A program made the position numbers and the translations under genes. Shown here piece by piece: positions 24,114-33,789 of a DNA stretch of 64,000 nucleotides. Each line of letters begins with the position of its first letter. Positions within the stretch are counted from its first letter, which is position 1. Below the pieces are notes generated by a model. That model worked only from the letters and a program-made list of their open reading frames with translations. It was not told where the DNA came from and ran no database searches. Source of the DNA: [Phialemoniopsis] sp. UDSM-2020 (taxonomy: Eukaryota; Ascomycota; Sordariomycetes; Thyridiales; Thyridiaceae); the NCBI GenBank assembly GCA_018873225.1, contig JAEILZ010000005.1, positions 2,666,001 to 2,730,000 on the forward strand. The letters are read 5' to 3'.

Positions 24114-25881
24114 ATGGCTCCCTCGTGGCTGTCAAAGCTGCTTGTCCCGGCTCTCGCAGCCAGTTCCTTGGTATCGGCCGCCGTCAACCTCCCGTACGCC
24201 GTGCCCCAGGCACCCAACAACACCGGCAAGACGTGCGTTGTGGAACCTTCGCCCAAGCGCTGCAAGCGTGACGATGTCCCGAGGATCATCAAGGCTTTCG
24301 AGGAGTGCAATCATGGCGGCACAGTTGTCTTCCCCGAAGGCAAGGAGTACTACATCGCTCAGAGGTTCAACCCGACTCTGTACGACGTGACAATCGAGTG
24401 GCGTGGGACTTGGGTGGTACGCAAAGAGCAGAAAAAGACGGCTTGTCCGGCGTAGTCGATTTACTAACAGAATGGTTGTGTTATAAGTATTCGGACGACC
24501 TGGATTACTGGCGCAACAACTCTTACCCGATCAACTTCCAGAACCTGGCCGCCGGATTCGTGATTACAGGCGACCGAATTCACATCAACGGCCACGGCAC
24601 GGGCGGCATCAACGGAAGCGGCAACACGTGGTACACGGCCGAGGCGGGTGTCACGCAAAAGGGGCGGCCCATGGCCATGGTACTGTGGAATGTAAGCGAC
24701 GTCAAGGTCGAACACTGTAAGTCTGGACCGACGGCATCGACGTTCGGCAGCTTGGCCATTTGCTGATGCGCGACGGCATCCATAGTTAAGATTGTGCAGC
24801 CTGCCCTGTGGGCGCTCAACGTCATTAACGGGACCAACATCTGGGTCGATGACTATTATGTCAATGCCACTGCACTTGATGCACCCTACGGCAAGAACTG
24901 GGTACAGAATACGGATGGGTTCGACACATTGGACTCTAAGAATGTGATGCTCACAAACTTTGTCTATCAAGGTGTGTATCTTGACAGTTCTCCTTCGTTA
25001 TGCATGAACCGAAAATTAACACACCGTGCGCAGGGTATGTTGGCAAATCGTTTTGAAAGGAGAGCAATATGTGTCTAACATGAACCAGCGGCGATGATGC
25101 TATCGCGATAAAACGTCGGTCATACAACGTTTACTGTCAGAACGTAAGCTTATCGATGCAATACCTACTCGTGTCTGGAAGCATGGAAACTGATATATAG
25201 AACAGCTCACCGTTCATGGCGGCAACGGCATTGCCGTAGGTAGTGTCGGTCAGTACAAGGAGGACTCATCCGTCGTCAACGTGGTCTTCAAGGACGCCCA
25301 GATCTTGATCAACAACAACAACCAGCGCAATACGGCCTACATCAAGACCTGGATGGGCGAAGAGGTGTTGCAGAATAACTACGAGAGCGGCGACCTGCCC
25401 CAAGGAGGCGGATGGTAAGCTTTTGGCCCCCGTTTCATGATCGTCTGTGAGTTTTTATGTATTAAATGATATTCGCTTTCAGGGGTGAAGTGAAGAATAT
25501 TCTCTTTGAGAATTTCTACGTCGACGGCTCCGTCAACGGACCTAGTATCAACCAGGATAGCGGTGCTAACAGTAAGTGCTAAACATGTCGAAACTCTCAA
25601 GGTATGAAACTAAAGATGTAAACACAGGCACTACCAAGGGCACATCCAACATACTCATTTCCAACGTCGCCTGGGTCAACATGACGGGCTCGATCAATGC
25701 CAAGACTGTCAACCGAACGGCCTCGGTCTCGTGCTCGATGCGCAAACCGTGCTACAACATTGAGATGCGAGATATCAGCCTCAAGCCAGATGAGAATACG
25801 CCAGCCATAGGCGCCAACGGGACGTGCTTCTATGTTGCGCCCGGTGGCATTCATGGGATGACAGGGGCTGGGTGTGAGTAA
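24114..25881 (+). CDS. Secreted glycoside hydrolase family 28 (exo-polygalacturonase/rhamnogalacturonase-like)
   Basis: Exons 24114-24416, 24488-24716, 24786-24971, 25034 (one base), 25089-25143, 25206-25414, 25483-25571 and 25628-25881 give 441 aa. A signal peptide (LVPALAASSLVSA) precedes the mature enzyme. GH28 beta-helix features are NFQNLAAGFVITGD, HGTGGINGSGNTWY, the catalytic aspartates in NTDGFDT (219-225) and GGDDAIAIK (Asp 242-243), then GGNGIAVGSVGQY (263-275) and YIKTW (303-307). The family cleaves galacturonan or rhamnogalacturonan in pectin. The usual active-site His and Arg positions (GHG, RIK) read GNG and YIK here. There are seven introns, the first with an AAG acceptor. The 1-nt exon is needed to obtain FVYQGGDDAIAIK. 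About nine N-glycosylation sequons are visible. Confidence 0.88.
24972..25088 (+). other. Paired introns around a 1-nt exon (stwintron-like) in the GH28 gene
   Basis: The sequence reads CAAG|GTGTGT...GTGCGCAG|G|GTATGT...GAACCAG|CGGCGATGAT. Intron A is 24972-25033 (62 nt) and intron B is 25035-25088 (54 nt, branch TCTAAC). The single base 25034 completes codon GGC. Removing the whole block as one intron gives the wrong frame and an early stop. Confidence 0.7.
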
Positions 25882-26134
25882 GGGGACTGTCTTTCGGGAT
25901 CTAGGTTCATGAGTAAAATACTCGCAAATGGAATGTGAAAGATGAGAATACCATATGAAAATTTGATTATGGATACTTGTTAGTGACTGAAACCGACTTC
26001 TTGTTCGCTGCAATATACCAAAAGTTCATGTGCATTGATTCAGTCTTGATATATGTACACCCATACAACCTTTAGTAAACCTATGTACATCCGTCGCGGA
26101 ATATAAAGATGACCATGTTCCACAGCAGTTTGAT

Positions 26135-27898
26135 TTACCCCTGAGCGTACGTGCTCTTGGCCCTCAGCACAGCGCCGTACTTCCAAAGCAGTATCGGCGC
26201 CGGCCACCCGACCACGACAGCGACGAGCGCCATGACCGTGTTGCCCCACCCGTAGTCGAGGCGCTCGTACAGCGACGGCGCAAAGAGCGGGAACCCGAAC
26301 CCGGCCAAGCTGCGCAGGACGGTGCCGGCGCCGATGGCGCTCGCCGCGTACAGCGTGTACGTGTCGACGAGGTACCCCTGGATGCACTGGAACCCGATGA
26401 TGACGCCGCAGGTCAGCATCGCCGCGCCGACGTCCGGGCCGATCCAGTGCGTCCTATACTGCGCCGTCCAGCCGTAGACGAGCAGGCCCATCGGCACGAG
26501 GACGGCTCCCGGCACCATCATGGGCACGCGGAACTCGGGCAGCCCCACCGAGAGGCCGCGCCGGCGCTTGAGCGCGGCGTAGATGCGGTCCTGCAGGGGC
26601 GCGCAGACCTGGGCGCCGAGGAAGAAGCCGATGCCGAGCGAGATGTATTGCAGGCCGCCGACGCCGACGCTCATGCCGTACGAGCGCCAGAGGGCCGGGA
26701 AGGTCGACAGCTGGATGTACATGATGCCGTAGAGGTACATCATGTAGAGGGCGAGGACCTGCAGGATGACCTGCGTGAGCAGCAGGCGGAAGGGGCGGGT
26801 CAGGGCGATGCGCAGCGTCTGCGCCAGCGTGCGGTCCGGCCGGTCGTAGATGGTGTGGAGGGCCGTGTTGCCGGTCTCGCGGACGAGGCGGGCGCGGCGC
26901 CGCCCAAGTAAGACGGGGGCATAGGTCTCACGCAGGAAGAAGAAGCCGAGAACCTGGATGAGGCCGTCGGCGATGGTTACGGCGTGGAAGATCCAGCGCC
27001 ACGAGGTCTTCTGGGTGATGAAGCCTCCCGCGATGGGGCCGATTGCCGGCCCCAGGAGCGGCATAAGGCTGTAGATGGAGATGGCACGGCCGCGCTCCTC
27101 GGCGGTAAAGAGGTCGGATAGGACGCCGCCACCAATAGCCAGGGGCGCGGAGCCGCCAAAACCGGAGAAGAACCGAAAGACGATGAGTTGCTCCTTGGTA
27201 CGGGCGAGGCCGCAGCCGAGGTTGAAGAAGAGGAACACGAGGTTGCTCACTTGTAGGACTACGGTGCGCCCATAGATCTCGGATAGCGGGCCCATGCATA
27301 AGGGACCGATGGCGTAGGCGAGAATGAAAATGGACAATGACAGGATTTGTTCAAGATACGAGGTAATATGGAGCTCGCGGCCGATGTCCGGAAGAGCTGG
27401 AGCCGTCATACTTGAGGAGACGGGCGAGATGAGGGTGAAGATGCTCACGACGAAGACGGCGAGCCACTTCTTGCGGTAGGCCCAGCACTTTGGGTTCTCC
27501 GGGTCGTCAGGCCCGTCCCAAGTGACGAGGTTCGGGTCATGTTCGCTACGCTGTGTAGCTTGCTTTTCCAGCTGGTCGTTGTCTGCGCCCAGCTCGACGT
27601 CGCGGCGGTTCTCTATACCGTCCCGGACCTCGGAGATGCTTCGAGTGATGCGAGCTCGGCCGGGTTCCGAGTCGGAGTCGGAGTCGGTGACATGGCCCGC
27701 CTCTTCTTCGCTGTGCTTATCGTCCTCCGCCCTGATGGACTCTACTGAGTGTGAGTCGGGATCCTCCTTCTTCTCTTCGTGCAGTCTATCCTGGAACCCA
27801 GGGGCATACTGGCTGGCATCCACTCTCACATCCTCAGCTGGGACAGTCGAGGATGTTGCCGCATGCGACTGCTGCAATCTCCCATCTTGATCATTCAT
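26135..27898 (-). CDS. DHA1-type MFS multidrug transporter
   Basis: An intronless gene of 587 aa starting at ATG 27898. About 135 hydrophilic, very acidic N-terminal residues (DSDSDSEPGR) precede the entry motif DPENPKCWAYRKKW, typical of fungal DHA1 pumps (Flu1/Tpo1/CaMdr1-like). Twelve membrane spans follow. Motif A is GPLSEIYGR, and the DHA1 motif C region reads LGPAIGPIAGGFI, followed by TSWRWIFH. These proton antiporters export drugs, polyamines or secondary metabolites, and the substrate here is unknown. It converges on the GH28 gene with 253 nt between stops. The GC-rich 3' half contrasts with the surrounding intergenic DNA. Confidence 0.93.
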   Translation of the reverse strand: MNDQDGRLQQSHAATSSTVPAEDVRVDASQYAPGFQDRLHEEKKEDPDSHSVESIRAEDDKHSEEEAGHVTDSDSDSEPGRARITRSISEVRDGIENRRDVELGADNDQLEKQATQRSEHDPNLVTWDGPDDPENPKCWAYRKKWLAVFVVSIFTLISPVSSSMTAPALPDIGRELHITSYLEQILSLSIFILAYAIGPLCMGPLSEIYGRTVVLQVSNLVFLFFNLGCGLARTKEQLIVFRFFSGFGGSAPLAIGGGVLSDLFTAEERGRAISIYSLMPLLGPAIGPIAGGFITQKTSWRWIFHAVTIADGLIQVLGFFFLRETYAPVLLGRRRARLVRETGNTALHTIYDRPDRTLAQTLRIALTRPFRLLLTQVILQVLALYMMYLYGIMYIQLSTFPALWRSYGMSVGVGGLQYISLGIGFFLGAQVCAPLQDRIYAALKRRRGLSVGLPEFRVPMMVPGAVLVPMGLLVYGWTAQYRTHWIGPDVGAAMLTCGVIIGFQCIQGYLVDTYTLYAASAIGAGTVLRSLAGFGFPLFAPSLYERLDYGWGNTVMALVAVVVGWPAPILLWKYGAVLRAKSTYAQG

Positions 27899-28999
27899 GT
27901 CTTAGACGCGATATGCTACAAGGCGATGACTGGTAAGCACATCCCTGATGCTGACTTTAGCATGAGAAGACAGTCGAATGTGCTCTTCAAGTAAGCCAGT
28001 TGCCAGACAGAATGATCCAGTTCAATAGCCAACGGCGGACAATCAAGCGACGACCGCAAGTGAGGTACTTCACCGCACGATTACATCCATAGCCAAGAGG
28101 AAGAGAAGTAGAAATACAAGAAATCAGAAGGAGCAGGAACCCATAATGAGCGGCAATGGCCGCCGACAACGGTGTGCAGGCCTCTCTCTCCCACAACCGG
28201 ACTAGACTGTGTGGGAGGGTGGAGTGGGAAGCTCCTCTAGTTGGACAATCCCCAGGATGTCAACAACCAAGCTTTCCGAACCTGTGTGTCATGATCCACA
28301 CCATTTCGCATCAAAATGCAGCTTTGGGTCTGCAACGTTGGATGTGTGGAGAGTCCGAGGCCGCTTGAATCACCTTTTGCTTGGCCTCTTCCCGCGATCC
28401 TACCTTTCTGCAAATTTAGGATCGTTTCTTTGTGTATCCGAGCATTTGCATTGGGAACGGATGAGATTCCTAGCAGGCATTGTCGATGTCGGGTAGCACC
28501 CGATACCTGGAAAACTCCAACCGGTAGCGCTGCCGGATTTGGGACGGCGATTGAAAAACGGGGCTGCACCGGAAGTGGGGATGCCAGAAGAGCCCGGTCT
28601 CGGGATCCAGTAACAAAGCCGCAAATGGTCAGGAAAGGATGCGAGATATGCATTGTCATGTAAGTACCCAGGCAGCTTCTTGGGCCAGTGCCGTGTCTTC
28701 TAGCATTCCACCGAAGTATTGTGAGGGCTACAATACCAACATGCACTGACACACACATTGCCCTTGTAAATCAGGCGTAAGACGTGGTAAGGTCCAATGG
28801 AAAGAGCCCAATTCGTTGTTTTAGTTGACTGGTAATCCGAGCCTTTGAACGCCAAATCTATGATACAGCACTCCCGAATTGAAGGTGGTGGGATCACACC
28901 GTGTCCACGAGGCTGCTACAGCAAGTCCGGAGAGCGCAACGGGACGGCAAAGAGAACAAAAAGATGCGGGTATTTCTAACTTTGAACGACCAGATGCTC
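27899..28999. other. Intergenic region
   Basis: Promoter of the DHA1 gene and 3' flank of the La gene. A 173-codon open frame on the minus strand (28237-28758) has no domain and poor codon bias and is not called. Confidence 0.5.
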
Positions 29000-30366
29000 T
29001 CATGAGCCCTCTGCAGTGACCTGCTCCTTGGCGTCGACTTTCTTGGCCGGGGGCGCATCGGCCGGACCATCCTCCTCACGGGCGCGCTTGTTGGTCGCAT
29101 CTGATGCGGTCTCCTTGTTGTCAGAAGAAGGCTTAGCCCTGTAGTTGATGGTATTAGCAAAGTTATATGACGTCTCCTGGATTTATAGGACTTACTCGTC
29201 GCGTTCACGCTCTTCGCGCTCACGGTTGCGGTCGCGATCACCACGGAACCCACCACGGCCACGACCGCGTCCACCCCGGCCACCGCCTCGGCGGAAACCG
29301 TTCTTCTGGTCGTAGTCCCTTCGTGACTTCCAGTCGTCGCGGTCGATGTTCTTTCCACCCCGGCCGCGGCCGCCGCGGAATTGCTTGCCAGTCTCGCGGC
29401 CCTCGTAGAACCGTTGGGGGCGGCTGCTTGGCTCTATCTTGCCCTCGCGGATCAGTGTGTTCTTCTCATCGACATAGTCCTTCTTGGACATGATCTTGAG
29501 GTCATTGCCCTTCCACTGCGGCTTGGGATCAAGCGCGAGGAACTTCTTGGCGTCCTGCTCGTCCTGGAACTCGACGTAGACGGAGCCCTTGAAGAGCTTG
29601 TCGTCGGCACGACGAAGACGAACGGCGTTGACGGGACCATACTGGGTGAAGAAGGCCTCGAGATCGAACTGTGTAGAAGGCTCCTCATCGCCGAAACCCT
29701 TGACGTACACAGTGGCGGCCTCAGCCTTGCCTCGGTGCTGGTTGGGTTCGTAGGCGACCTTGCGGGTGATTTCCTCCTCTCCCTCGGGACCGGAGATGTT
29801 CAGCGACTTGCTATCGCGGAGGGCGGCAACAACAGCCTCGTAGGGCTGGAATCGGCGCATGCGGCGGAACTCGCAGATCTTCTTGATCTGAACAGGCTTG
29901 TTCTCCGAACCGCCGGTCTGATCCCACATAAACTTGTCGGTGGGCAGGTTGCTGTCAGAGAAGTAAAACTCGACCTTGGGGAGAATTAGCACTAAAGATT
30001 GTGTAGTGAGTTTTCCTGAGTTTCATATTTTACCTGTGCGCGGATCTTGACGGGATCATCCGTCTCGGGCAGGAGCGATGCATCGAACTTGCTGTTCACA
30101 GGGCGCTTCTGGTGATGGCGAGGGCGGCCATTGCCTCGGTCAGAGCCTCGCTCTTGCCGACCGGTAGAGGCATTGGCATCTTGAGTCTTGCTGTTGTCCT
30201 CCTTGGAATCTTCCTTGGTCTCCTCCTTGACGTCCTCTTGCTTGACCTCCTCCTTGACGCTGTCTTCTTGCTTGACTTCAGTTGCGACAGTCTCGGCGGC
30301 GGTGGCAGGTGCAGGCTCAGCAACCTGCTGGGCAGCCTCCGTCTTGACGGGGGCGGCGTCGCTCAT
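29000..30366 (-). CDS. LHP1: La protein (Lhp1/Sla1), RNA polymerase III transcript chaperone
   Basis: Exons 30366-30034, 29974-29196 and 29138-29000 (minus) give 416 aa. An acidic/Lys-rich N-terminus (VKQEDSVKEEVKQEDVKEE) leads to the La motif at about 100-190 (VEFYFSDSNLPTDKFM, then ICEFRRMRRF, AALRDSKSLNIS). An RRM follows (ATVYVKGFGDEE, GSVYVEFQDEQDAKKFL), then an RGG/Arg-Asp tail (GGRGRGRGGFRGDRDR) and a short C-terminal basic signal (PPAKKVDAKEQ). La binds the UUU-3'OH ends of nascent tRNA and other Pol III transcripts. The first intron uses an AAG acceptor just after a GCTAAT branch point; the upstream TAG would lead into a stop. Divergent from NAM9. Confidence 0.95.
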
Positions 30367-31184
30367 CTTGTATGTGCTTTCAGAGCCGAAGAATTTTAAT
30401 GAGATAGAGGAATTGATATGTCGAAAATCAAGAAACAAGAGAGTTCTGTAGATCTTCAGGGTGACTCAGTCGGTGAGGTTGTCAGGCTGGCGCAAGAATC
30501 TTTGAAATGGACTGGCGGGGTAGAAGGATGAAGAGCGAAAGATATAGGCACGGTTGCTGCCTGCGAGTTTTGGTAGTATTGAGTTGCTGGCAGGAGAACA
30601 ATTGGCACCGAGGAAGGTCAACAATAGGCGCAATTCGAGCAGACAATGGCCAAATCTATTACAGCATCCAAGCTTTGCAACTTTTGAGTTCAGATTTTTG
30701 CGGTCGCCACGAGCAGATACTCGGGAAGCTAGTCACTGGCGCTGCAAGCAGAAAAAAAATCCCACTGGCGCCAATTGGTGTGGATGCAGATGCATTCGAG
30801 GTGGATTCCAGGGTGGTTGGTGCGGGTGGTGGAGTCTCACCGCCTGCCGAATCCAGCGGCTACAGCGGTAGCCAAGTGACAAGCTAACCCCACTACAGTA
30901 GCCCCTAAAGGGTCCCTGAAAGGGAAATGTACAGCGGAGCATAAGCGTGCTCTTCAGGGCCCTGATGTACCTAACGTACCAGCGCACGGCCCAACAATCA
31001 ATTGCAGCTTGAGCACTTTGGTGCCTCACGTGAGCGCCCGTCAATGGAGCCGAAATTTTTGGGACCAGCTCGGAAAAGTGTCGTGAGAGCTTAGGAGAGC
31101 CTGGTTTGGAGTCTTTAATTCTTGCCAACGGTATTCGAGGCGCAACTGTGACATTGGGCCAATTCCAGCCCACCAGCCATCGCC
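30367..31184. promoter_or_regulatory. Divergent promoter region LHP1 / NAM9
   Basis: 818 nt between two divergent ATGs. No coding sequence is supported. Confidence 0.5.
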
Positions 31185-32612
31185 ATGAAGTTCCGGAGGA
31201 CATTGAGGTTCCACGGATTGAAGCGGCCGGTAAGTTCTGCAACCGCAAACCCTCTCTTCTCTTGCCCCTTGGTGTGCAGATGCTAACAATACGACACAGC
31301 GCGTCCGCCAATCGTGGAACAAATTCAACCTGTTCAACTTATACCGTGCCCGAGTCCCTCCGAACCAGGGAAAGACCTTTTTCCAGCAGAAGTGGGCGGC
31401 CAAGTCTGTCGCCCGTGGCTACCATGGCGAGCACATCAAGGAGAATCGATGGAATCGCATGTTCGACCGCCGCCTTGAGTCCGTCGTCAACATGAACCCA
31501 CGCTACATGGCCGAATTCGACGGCTCAGAGCAGGCTGCCGGCCGTGGTAGCGGCAGGCACGTCCCTCTGCCCCACGAGCAGGCTGAAGCCGGTTATCTGG
31601 CCAAGCAGATCGGCAGCAATGTCAGGTCGACGACCCAGACACCCTACATGCAGATGACCTTTGCGCCCATGGAGAGGAGATTGGATATCGCGGTTTTCAG
31701 AGCTTTGTTTGCCAGCAGTGCGAGGCAAGCGAGGCAATTCGTTGTTCACGGGGCTGTCAAGGTCAATGGAAAGAAGGTGGGCTCATTCCATCGCACAGCG
31801 CAATTCGGTCGTATGCCGCGACTAACAGTATTCCAAACTAGATGATCTATCCTGGATATCTTCTCAACCCTGGCGATATGTTCGAAGTTGATCCCGACCG
31901 CGTCCTCTTCGGCACTGGTGCCAAGAAGGAGGGAACCGAGACTGCGACAAGTGGCGCGGAGGAAGGTGAAGAAGCAGGCGAGGCCGACGAGGCCACCTCC
32001 ACAGAAGGGTCAGAAGAGGGTGTAGAGGCAGCCGATGCCGCCGAATCATCAGCAATAGAGGCTTCGGACCTGACCGCTGAGGAGATCAAGGCTCTCTTGA
32101 GCCGCGCCAAGACGATACTCGATGATTCCTCCGAGAAGCTCAACGTCAAGCGCAAGCGTGCTCTGCGCCAGTTTGTCAAGGACGCCAAAACTGCCCTCAA
32201 CAAGGCCAACCGCGCCTCCGCCGCCAACGAGGCCAAGCCCGCTGCCGTCGTCAAGGACCTCACTGAGCTCCTTTCCGCCTTGTCCGTGTCCCCTTCGGAG
32301 GACGCCGCTTCCAAGGAAGCCGTGGACGATAAGGGTCTCACTGTCGCCGAGCGCGAACGCTTCGAGCAGCTTCTGGCGCTTGATGCCGAGAACCCTATTG
32401 ACCCTTCGAAACCGTACGCTACGCCGTGGCGACCCAGGCCATACATGGCACCCTTCGCCTTTATCCCGCGCTACCTCGAAGTCAACCAAAACATCTGTGC
32501 CGCTGTCTACCTGCGGCACCCCGTGGCCCGGCCCGGCTCAGCAGAGGTCCCTACCCCTTATCCCAGCGAGGTCAACCAGCTCGCCCACAACTGGTACCTG
32601 AGGAGGCATTAG
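31185..32612 (+). CDS. NAM9: Mitochondrial small-subunit ribosomal protein uS4m (Nam9)
   Basis: Exons 31185-31229, 31300-31776 and 31842-32612 give 430 aa. The protein opens with [15 protein letters not shown], the usual start of fungal Nam9. The S4 RNA-binding domain spans about residues 140-200: [30 protein letters not shown], then [23 protein letters not shown]. An acidic Ala/Glu insertion (about 215-265) and a Lys-rich helical region lead to the C-terminal block ending [22 protein letters not shown], characteristic of this family. It is part of the mitochondrial 37S subunit. Intron 2 lies exactly before codon ATG. Confidence 0.95.
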
Positions 32613-33789
32613 GAACCGCCGGCAAACCCCGTGGTTCTACCATATGATATATCCATATTGTCTAGAGAGGGACTTCATCTAAGTGTATACCTTTGAGTGA
32701 TTGTATAGAGAAGAGGGCAGATGCCCTGATGTATATGTTGGTGTTACGAGGCAGAATCTTGCAGCAAAAAAAGATAGATGTACTCTAAATGTATCAATAC
32801 TGTTTACCCACATCTACCACTTCCTTGGCCGCGCTCGCTGTGATTCATCGCACGGATGGGTCTAGATTGGCTCTCGCTATTCAAAACCTGATTCGACATG
32901 TTACAGTCCTATCATTCGTACGTACACGGAAGTAGTCACAGGTACCGTTCACGACACACGGGAAGCGAACAAGTTTTGACGGAAATCCATCAATTTTATA
33001 CATTCAGACAACAACTAGGCTAAGGAAAAGATATAAGAAAACAAGCTCAAAAGAACGAGGATGAGACGAGAGACGTCTCAAAAGTAACAACCACAAAAAC
33101 CCGATGTGCCCCTCAGAGCGAGGCATCACCAGAACGCTCCCCCAGCTCTGTGAGAGACGGAGAAAAGCAGTCGTGTGGAAGAGTAGCCCAAAGGACCAGT
33201 CTAAAGTACAGGTATAAGGTTTTGTTCGCGTCATCCGAGCTCGCTCTGCAGAATCCCGCATCAAAAGACAGACGTATGACTTTTTTCTAGAAGGCCAGAA
33301 GATGTCTGAGCGAAAATGTTCAGATCTCCTTTGCCTCCTCGCTGATTTCTAAACCCGGGCCCGACTCCGACAAGAGACATTGTGCTGGCGGTGATATCGT
33401 GAGAAGTATGCGGAAAATGCGTCAAAACCCTCAAAAAACCAACAATTACATCTCCCATAAGGTTTTCAAGAACCCCCGTCCAAAGTATTCATCAAGACTC
33501 CGTAACAGGCCTTCCCGAAAGCCCGTCCGGATATTTTCTTTTTCGCAAGCCGTGATATTGCTCCGACATGCTCCTCTTGACGCAGTAGTAAATAAGACTT
33601 TTGATGCTCGTGCCACGGGCGATCTTGGTTCTTTTTTTGGTTCGTGTATTAAGTGGTGTTGATTAAAACGGGAGAAGACGAAGCGGAAGAATGTGGACAA
33701 AGAAGCAGCGGGCTGGTATTGTACGGGGCATCATGAGTACTAAGACAGAGGTCATGGAGAAATCAACGAGCGTATGCGAGGTATGGGGT
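32613..33789. other. Convergent 3' flanks
   Basis: 3' regions of NAM9 (+) and the septin (-). No gene is supported. Confidence 0.55.

Noticed and set aside
28237..28758. 173-codon open frame on the minus strand
   Set aside because: It has no recognisable domain, signal peptide or splice context, and codon use is unlike its neighbours.
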